Source: JABDJL01 sp963664065
GTDB lineage: Bacteria > Pseudomonadota > Gammaproteobacteria > Xanthomonadales > SZUA-36
Direction: 5' to 3'
Assembly: GCA_963664065.1 (NCBI GenBank)
Contig: OY760942.1
Span: forward strand, 1 to 64,000
DNA: 64,000 nt
Made by a program: the position numbers and the translations under genes. Below are positions 59,962 through 64,000 of the stretch, piece after piece. The notes beneath the pieces were generated by a model, which worked only from the letters and a program-made list of their open reading frames with translations, made no database searches and was not told the DNA's origin. Numbering within the stretch: the stretch's first letter is position 1; every line of letters begins with the position of its first letter.

Positions 59962-61005
59962 ATGAAAGAGTTCCAGGTCAAAATCAGTGACAGTGCTGCA
60001 ACGTTTTCCGTCCGGGATGGTGAGTCGGTGCTGAATGCTGCCTTGCGACAGGGTGTCATGCTGCCCTATAGCTGTAAAAACGGGACCTGCGGTAGTTGTA
60101 AAGGCCTGCTTGAGTCCGGCGAGGTGCATTACCCGTTCCATCCGCCAATGGCACTGGATAGAACCGAAATTGCGGATGGCTATGCACTGCTTTGCCAGGC
60201 AGAGCCGATGGAAGATTTACTCATCAAGGTCCGTGAAATCGAAGCAGTTCGGGACATTCCTGTTCGCTTGCTGCCAGCCCGGGTTACCGAAAAGACCCTT
60301 TTGGCCAGCAATATAGTCAGGGTCAAATTGCGATTGCCCCGCGCCCAGAGGCTGCAATTTTTGGCCGGGCAGTATGTAGACATCCTTCTGTCTGGCGGCA
60401 AGCGCCGCGCCTTTTCCATTGCCAGCCCCCCCCAGAATGAAGACGAACTGGAACTGCACATCAGGCACGTAAGAGACGGTGACTTCACGGGCTGGGTATT
60501 CGATGAGCTAAAGGTGAAAGATATATTGAGGCTGGAAGGCCCCCTGGGTACTTTCTTCGTTAGACATGACCAACCCGCAAGACCCATCATCATGATGGGG
60601 GGCGGTACCGGTTTTGCGCCGCTGAAATCCATGATTGAAGACCTGTTGTCTCATGATGACAAGCGCAGCATCCACCTGTTCTGGGGCGCGAGAAACCGGC
60701 AAGAGTTGTACCAGGAATCTTTACCAAAGCATTGGGAGAAGTTGCATTCTCATATTCAGTACACCCACGCTTTGTCAGAATCAGAACCGGCTGAGTCTGC
60801 TTTCAGCGGATTTGTTCACGAGGCCGTGCTGGACGCGTATCCTGATCTTTCAAGCTATGATGTGTATATGAGCGGACCACCGGCAATGATTGATGCAGCA
60901 AAGCCGTTGTTTTTGCGGCACGGCCTGCCTGAACGACGTCTTTACTATGATTCATTTGAGTTCGGTTCAGATGTTCCGGTGCGCATACTGGCCCGCCCAC
61001 ACTAG
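59962..61005 (+). CDS. 2Fe-2S ferredoxin / NAD(P)H oxidoreductase
   Basis: 347 residues. The N-terminal ferredoxin domain has Cys in YSCKNGTCGSCKGLLESGEV (about 37-46) and LLCQAEP (about 76). The ferredoxin-reductase part has the FAD site RRAFSIASPP (about 149-158), GPLGTFF and the NAD(P) site IIMMGGGTGFAPLKSMIEDL (about 208-227), closing with YYDSFEF. Same layout as CDP-6-deoxyglucoseen reductase/AscD-like enzymes, which pass electrons from NADH to a partner oxygenase or dehydrase. No partner is next to it. AGGAAAG precedes the start. Confidence 0.9.
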   Translation: MKEFQVKISDSAATFSVRDGESVLNAALRQGVMLPYSCKNGTCGSCKGLLESGEVHYPFHPPMALDRTEIADGYALLCQAEPMEDLLIKVREIEAVRDIPVRLLPARVTEKTLLASNIVRVKLRLPRAQRLQFLAGQYVDILLSGGKRRAFSIASPPQNEDELELHIRHVRDGDFTGWVFDELKVKDILRLEGPLGTFFVRHDQPARPIIMMGGGTGFAPLKSMIEDLLSHDDKRSIHLFWGARNRQELYQESLPKHWEKLHSHIQYTHALSESEPAESAFSGFVHEAVLDAYPDLSSYDVYMSGPPAMIDAAKPLFLRHGLPERRLYYDSFEFGSDVPVRILARPH

Positions 61006-61027
61006 TATCCCTTCTGGGTGATTTAAC

Positions 61028-61399
61028 ATGACAACAGTCATCAGCATATTCGGATTAATGATCATCGCTCTCAGCGCCTGGGGAATCGTCACTTCCAAAC
61101 CACTGATCAACATGGTCTTGGTTGTCTTAAACCGGCCGTGGGGCATCTATTTTGCTGTCGCTGTACGGATCGGCCTGGGCCTGGTTTTTATTTTGGCCGC
61201 CGATGAAACAAGATTTCCGGGAGTATTCCGTTTTTTGGGCTACCTGATGTTTATTGCTGCCGCCCTGATACTGTTCATTGGTAGGCAGAAACTCGGCCAA
61301 TTTATCAACTGGTTGATAAAAAATCCACCCGGGATGATGAGAGCGTGGCTCGTACTCGGTGTGGCATTCGGCTCCTTTATGGTCTACGGCGCCAACTGA
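61028..61399 (+). CDS. small membrane protein, unknown
   Basis: 123 residues with four probable membrane helices (about 4-24, 42-58, 68-84 and 106-122). Same strand as, and 22 bases after, the oxidoreductase gene, so cotranscribed. It resembles unnamed small integral membrane proteins of gammaproteobacteria. Convergent with hemY. Confidence 0.75.
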   Translation: MTTVISIFGLMIIALSAWGIVTSKPLINMVLVVLNRPWGIYFAVAVRIGLGLVFILAADETRFPGVFRFLGYLMFIAAALILFIGRQKLGQFINWLIKNPPGMMRAWLVLGVAFGSFMVYGAN

Positions 61400-61443
61400 A
61401 CTCGTAATTATCACATCGAAGGAGCACTGGCAGGGTCTTTAAC

Positions 61444-62667
61444 CTATTCTCCGTCATCCTCCGGCGGTGACAACCTTGCCTGGTCACCGGGTAAAGGAAT
61501 CGCTGGTTTGCCCTGGTTTAGCCTCAATGCGTTTCTGAAGCAGGACATCGCCAATTCAAGCTCACCCTGTCTTTCCAGCAACTGTCCCAGGGAATCATAT
61601 CCCCCGCTACTGGGACGCAATTCCAGGCTTTTTATCAGGTGTTGCCTGGCCTTGCCCCATAATTCGTCTGCCGCACAAAGCCTCCCGAGCGCCAGGTGCA
61701 GGCTTGGGTCTTCTGGTTGTTGTTGCAGCCATTTTTCACACTGCTTTAATCTCAGCGACACATTGTCGGTGTCCGGATCACCATAGCGAAGCACCAGGTC
61801 CGGGTTCCATTCGGCCTTCAGGCTTGATCGCAATACTTTTTCTGCCAGGTCTGAGCGCTCGAGAATCCCGGCTTGTTGCGCAAAAATTTCTACCACCGAA
61901 GCTTCCTTTCGCATGGCTCTTGGAAGCTGCTTCCAGCCGGCTTCCAAAGTTTCCGCATTCTCACAAGAGCGCAGGCGGTTAATCGCTATCCGGACTTTGT
62001 GTTCTTCCAGTTGGTCTTCGTTCAAAACACCGAATTTTCTCAGCGCCGGCAACAAGGCTTGAAGTTGGTCCCACTCATTCAACTCGCGGTAACACCGGGC
62101 CAGCAATTCCAGCACCTGCGGATGCTTACGCCTTCGCTTGTGAAGGTCTTTCAAAATGGGTAGCGCCTCTGCCCTGGCGCCGTTCGCAACCAGCATTCTG
62201 GCCCTGGTCAACTCCACCAGGAACTTCTTCCTGGTACCGCCTGAATCCGCCTGCTCTAGGTAATATTCACGACGGTCGGCGGCGTCCTGACCATCCGCCG
62301 CCTGTGCGGCAGCAAGATAGCGCGCAGTCGTTTTGCCCTGTGTACTGGTGGACTTTTCCAGTGCTTTTTCCGCTGTATCCCAGTCTCCCTCGGTAAGGGC
62401 CAACAGCCCTTTTTCCAGTTGAGCAAGTGACCGTTGCTCGCGCACCCGCCTGGCCGTCTCTGCAGGCAGTCGCCATAGCTTCAATAAAAACTTCACAAAC
62501 AGCCATATCAGCAGTACCGCTACCACCAACACTAGGACACTGGTCTCGACCGTCCAGTCCATGAAATTGATCAATACGTGACCCGGATCTGACTTGAACA
62601 CAGGCGCCAGCCCGGCAGTCAACAGTAATAGAGCCAAAGTCACGAACAAGAGGACGGATTTCCTCAT
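61444..62667 (-). CDS. hemY: HemY-type TPR membrane protein
   Basis: 407 residues. Two membrane helices at the start (LLFVTLALLLLTAGLAPVF; LVLVVAVLLIWLFVKFLLKL) followed by TPR helices (DWDTAEKALEKSTSTQGKTT and repeats). This is the HemY_N/TPR protein of the proteobacterial hemCDXY operon, tied to late porphyrin metabolism but without a proven reaction; it is not protoporphyrinogen oxidase. It overlaps hemX by four bases. Confidence 0.92.
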   Translation of the reverse strand: MRKSVLLFVTLALLLLTAGLAPVFKSDPGHVLINFMDWTVETSVLVLVVAVLLIWLFVKFLLKLWRLPAETARRVREQRSLAQLEKGLLALTEGDWDTAEKALEKSTSTQGKTTARYLAAAQAADGQDAADRREYYLEQADSGGTRKKFLVELTRARMLVANGARAEALPILKDLHKRRRKHPQVLELLARCYRELNEWDQLQALLPALRKFGVLNEDQLEEHKVRIAINRLRSCENAETLEAGWKQLPRAMRKEASVVEIFAQQAGILERSDLAEKVLRSSLKAEWNPDLVLRYGDPDTDNVSLRLKQCEKWLQQQPEDPSLHLALGRLCAADELWGKARQHLIKSLELRPSSGGYDSLGQLLERQGELELAMSCFRNALRLNQGKPAIPLPGDQARLSPPEDDGE

Positions 62668-63944
62668 CCTGCCGGATCTCCATCGTCCTCAGTTGATTCA
62701 AGCTGAGGATCTTCTTTAATTTCACCAACCGGCTCTTCGATTACAGGAAGGTCACTCGTTGCCGTCTCGTTTGTTGTTGAATTTGTTGGTTCACTCTTTA
62801 CACGACCTTCGCGCAATAATCGGAGCTGCCTCCAGGCCGCGCGGACATCCGGCAATTCCTGTACAAGTTCAATTGCCGTTAGCTGATTCAGCCGGTCCAG
62901 TGCTTCGCGAACCGCCTTGCTGCCTGGGTCAAACCGGCTTGAGACGCCATCGCGTGCGCGAGACAAAGACAAATCCCAAACCAGCGCGTCCTTTCGCATC
63001 AGGGCCAGGCGGGCCGACTCAAGCTGCAGCCAGAGTGCCTGACGCAGGTAATCCTTGTCCTCAAGGCTCAGATCCTGGCTTTCGTCCACTCTTCTTCTGA
63101 CCTTGACCAGCGGCTTGATAGCGTTCTTGACCCGCTGCCATAGCCCTGCATCAGCTTGATCTTCAACCAGCACCTCAAGCGGTATTTCTCCAGGGAATGA
63201 CAGGTCGGGAATTGAAGACTGTAAGGCGGCAATTTGGCTAGAAATTTGTACGATATCCAGCGAAGGAATCTGCTGTAAAGCTGAACGTGATTCAGCGATA
63301 CGCCTGCGCACCGGCAGATACAAAGGATCATCCAATGCTTGTAAATGGGTGTCCGCCAGGCCCAGGGCGATATCCGCAGAGCCCGTGTCACCGAACAAAG
63401 CCAGGCGTTCTCCTGCCAGGCGCAGTAAATAGTCGACTTCGGCCAGGTCCATTCTTTTGCCGGGCGAATCACTACGAACAGCCAGTGCTGCGACACTGGA
63501 TTCAACATCGCTGATGCGCTGACCCATATCCAGTAAAGTGAACTGAATTGCTTCTATCAGGGCATGATCTGCGGACGCTTCAAGGCCAAATTCGGAAAGC
63601 CTGACCTGCATTGCATTGATATCAGATCTTATTGCGGCAACCGGAGCTGAATCGTCATTTTCTTCCTGGGCAACCAGCCTGCCCTGCAAAGATTCCAACG
63701 ATTGCTGGAATCCTGCCTGGGTCTGCTGCAAACCGGTAATTGCCAACTGCCGGCTACGGTCGTCGGTATCGGCGGATTGCCCCTGCCACCATTGATATGC
63801 GTTGTAAGCAATTGCTGCCAGCCCCATGAGCAGGGCCAGCCAGGCAATGCCGGCTCGGGCCCCGCCGGAAGAACCATTGGATTTCTTTTTGACGGGATCA
63901 TTTGCGAACGGATCAAATTCCGTATCGTTATCAGGACTATTCAC
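62664..63944 (-). CDS. hemX: HemX-type membrane protein
   Basis: 426 residues from a GTG that overlaps the preceding stop. A short acidic cytoplasmic start, one membrane helix (AGIAWLALLMGLAAIAYNAY, about 29-48), a long periplasmic coiled coil (LAITGLQQTQAGFQQSLESL) and the conserved LRLAGERLALFGDTGSADIA segment. It was once called uroporphyrinogen methyltransferase but lacks any methyltransferase domain. The C-terminal tail is acidic. Second-last gene of the heme cluster. Confidence 0.92.
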   Translation of the reverse strand: MNSPDNDTEFDPFANDPVKKKSNGSSGGARAGIAWLALLMGLAAIAYNAYQWWQGQSADTDDRSRQLAITGLQQTQAGFQQSLESLQGRLVAQEENDDSAPVAAIRSDINAMQVRLSEFGLEASADHALIEAIQFTLLDMGQRISDVESSVAALAVRSDSPGKRMDLAEVDYLLRLAGERLALFGDTGSADIALGLADTHLQALDDPLYLPVRRRIAESRSALQQIPSLDIVQISSQIAALQSSIPDLSFPGEIPLEVLVEDQADAGLWQRVKNAIKPLVKVRRRVDESQDLSLEDKDYLRQALWLQLESARLALMRKDALVWDLSLSRARDGVSSRFDPGSKAVREALDRLNQLTAIELVQELPDVRAAWRQLRLLREGRVKSEPTNSTTNETATSDLPVIEEPVGEIKEDPQLESTEDDGDPAG

Positions 63945-64000
63945 TGCAAGTTTTCCATTGTCCGGGATTCATTGGCCGATGATAGAGCCTGTAAACAGGG
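63941..64000 (-). CDS. hemD: end of hemD (uroporphyrinogen-III synthase), partial
   Basis: The last 19 codons of a gene that enters from the right edge (SANESRTMENLQ, stop). Its stop overlaps the hemX start (GTGA). In proteobacteria hemD precedes hemX, and its final helix often reads like this; the product would close the uroporphyrinogen-III ring. The call rests mainly on gene order. Confidence 0.55.
   Translation of the reverse strand, partial: PCLQALSSANESRTMENLQ

Overview
The window looks like chromosomal DNA of an uncultured gammaproteobacterium. The right end has the hemD-hemX-hemY order typical of that class, and the metabolic genes and IS types fit a marine-type member; this is inference, as there is no rRNA or marker set to prove it. 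Most genes right of 36.3 kb have moderate GC. The block from about 12.6 to 34.3 kb is visibly much richer in GC and may be foreign or an assembly join. LAYOUT: 0-0.6 kb holds a gene fragment cut by an IS remnant. 0.6-12.6 kb is the early half of a lambdoid prophage: integrase and excisionase, a leftward recombination operon (annealing-protein candidate, YqaJ exonuclease), an immunity region with repressor, Cro-like and CII-like genes and two operator clusters, a replication gene carrying an iteron-type origin, a VRR-NUC nuclease and a Mor-type activator. An IS1595-type element and a small lipoprotein gene sit inside it. 12.7-29.8 kb is one giant leftward gene (about 5,700 codons) for a cell-surface autotransporter built of Calx-beta, cadherin-like, Ig-like and fibronectin III repeats, broken by several frameshifts. 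30.65-33.0 kb is a hybrid histidine kinase fused to a winged-helix response regulator, followed by a SEL1-repeat gene truncated by an IS fragment. 35.2-36.0 kb returns to phage-like tail sequence. No terminase, portal, capsid or lysis genes are present, so the late phage region has been lost or replaced.

36.3-64 kb is core chromosome. DoxX and cobalamin adenosyltransferase come first, then a MAPEG gene with an in-frame stop. An Lrp regulator is divergent from ald-mmsA (alanine and valine/beta-alanine breakdown), and a histone-deacetylase-family enzyme follows. A dapB-like gene is interrupted by an IS3 (IS407-group) element. Several secreted or small-domain genes follow, with a TPR/TolB-like membrane protein, a MITE, a phosphodiesterase, a tRNA-Gly(CCC) and gene fragments. 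A leftward cluster (acyltransferase, alpha/beta hydrolase, TPR-sulfotransferase, AsmA-like) is followed by a ferredoxin-reductase gene, then hemY, hemX and the end of hemD.

HOW IT FITS TOGETHER: the prophage switch is legible at base level. The same 14-bp operator overlaps the -10 box of two outward promoters in identical geometry, and three operator-like sites flank each promoter. On the chromosome, MmsA makes propionyl-CoA or acetyl-CoA, and the neighbouring PduO-type enzyme supplies adenosylcobalamin, which a methylmalonyl-CoA mutase would need; this link is inference from proximity. Decay is a recurring theme: two genes with single in-frame stops, an IS-split dapB, an aminotransferase stub, an NTF2-like stub and a tRNA 3'-end copy. 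The chromosome appears to be accumulating insertions and pseudogenes, or the assembly carries errors.
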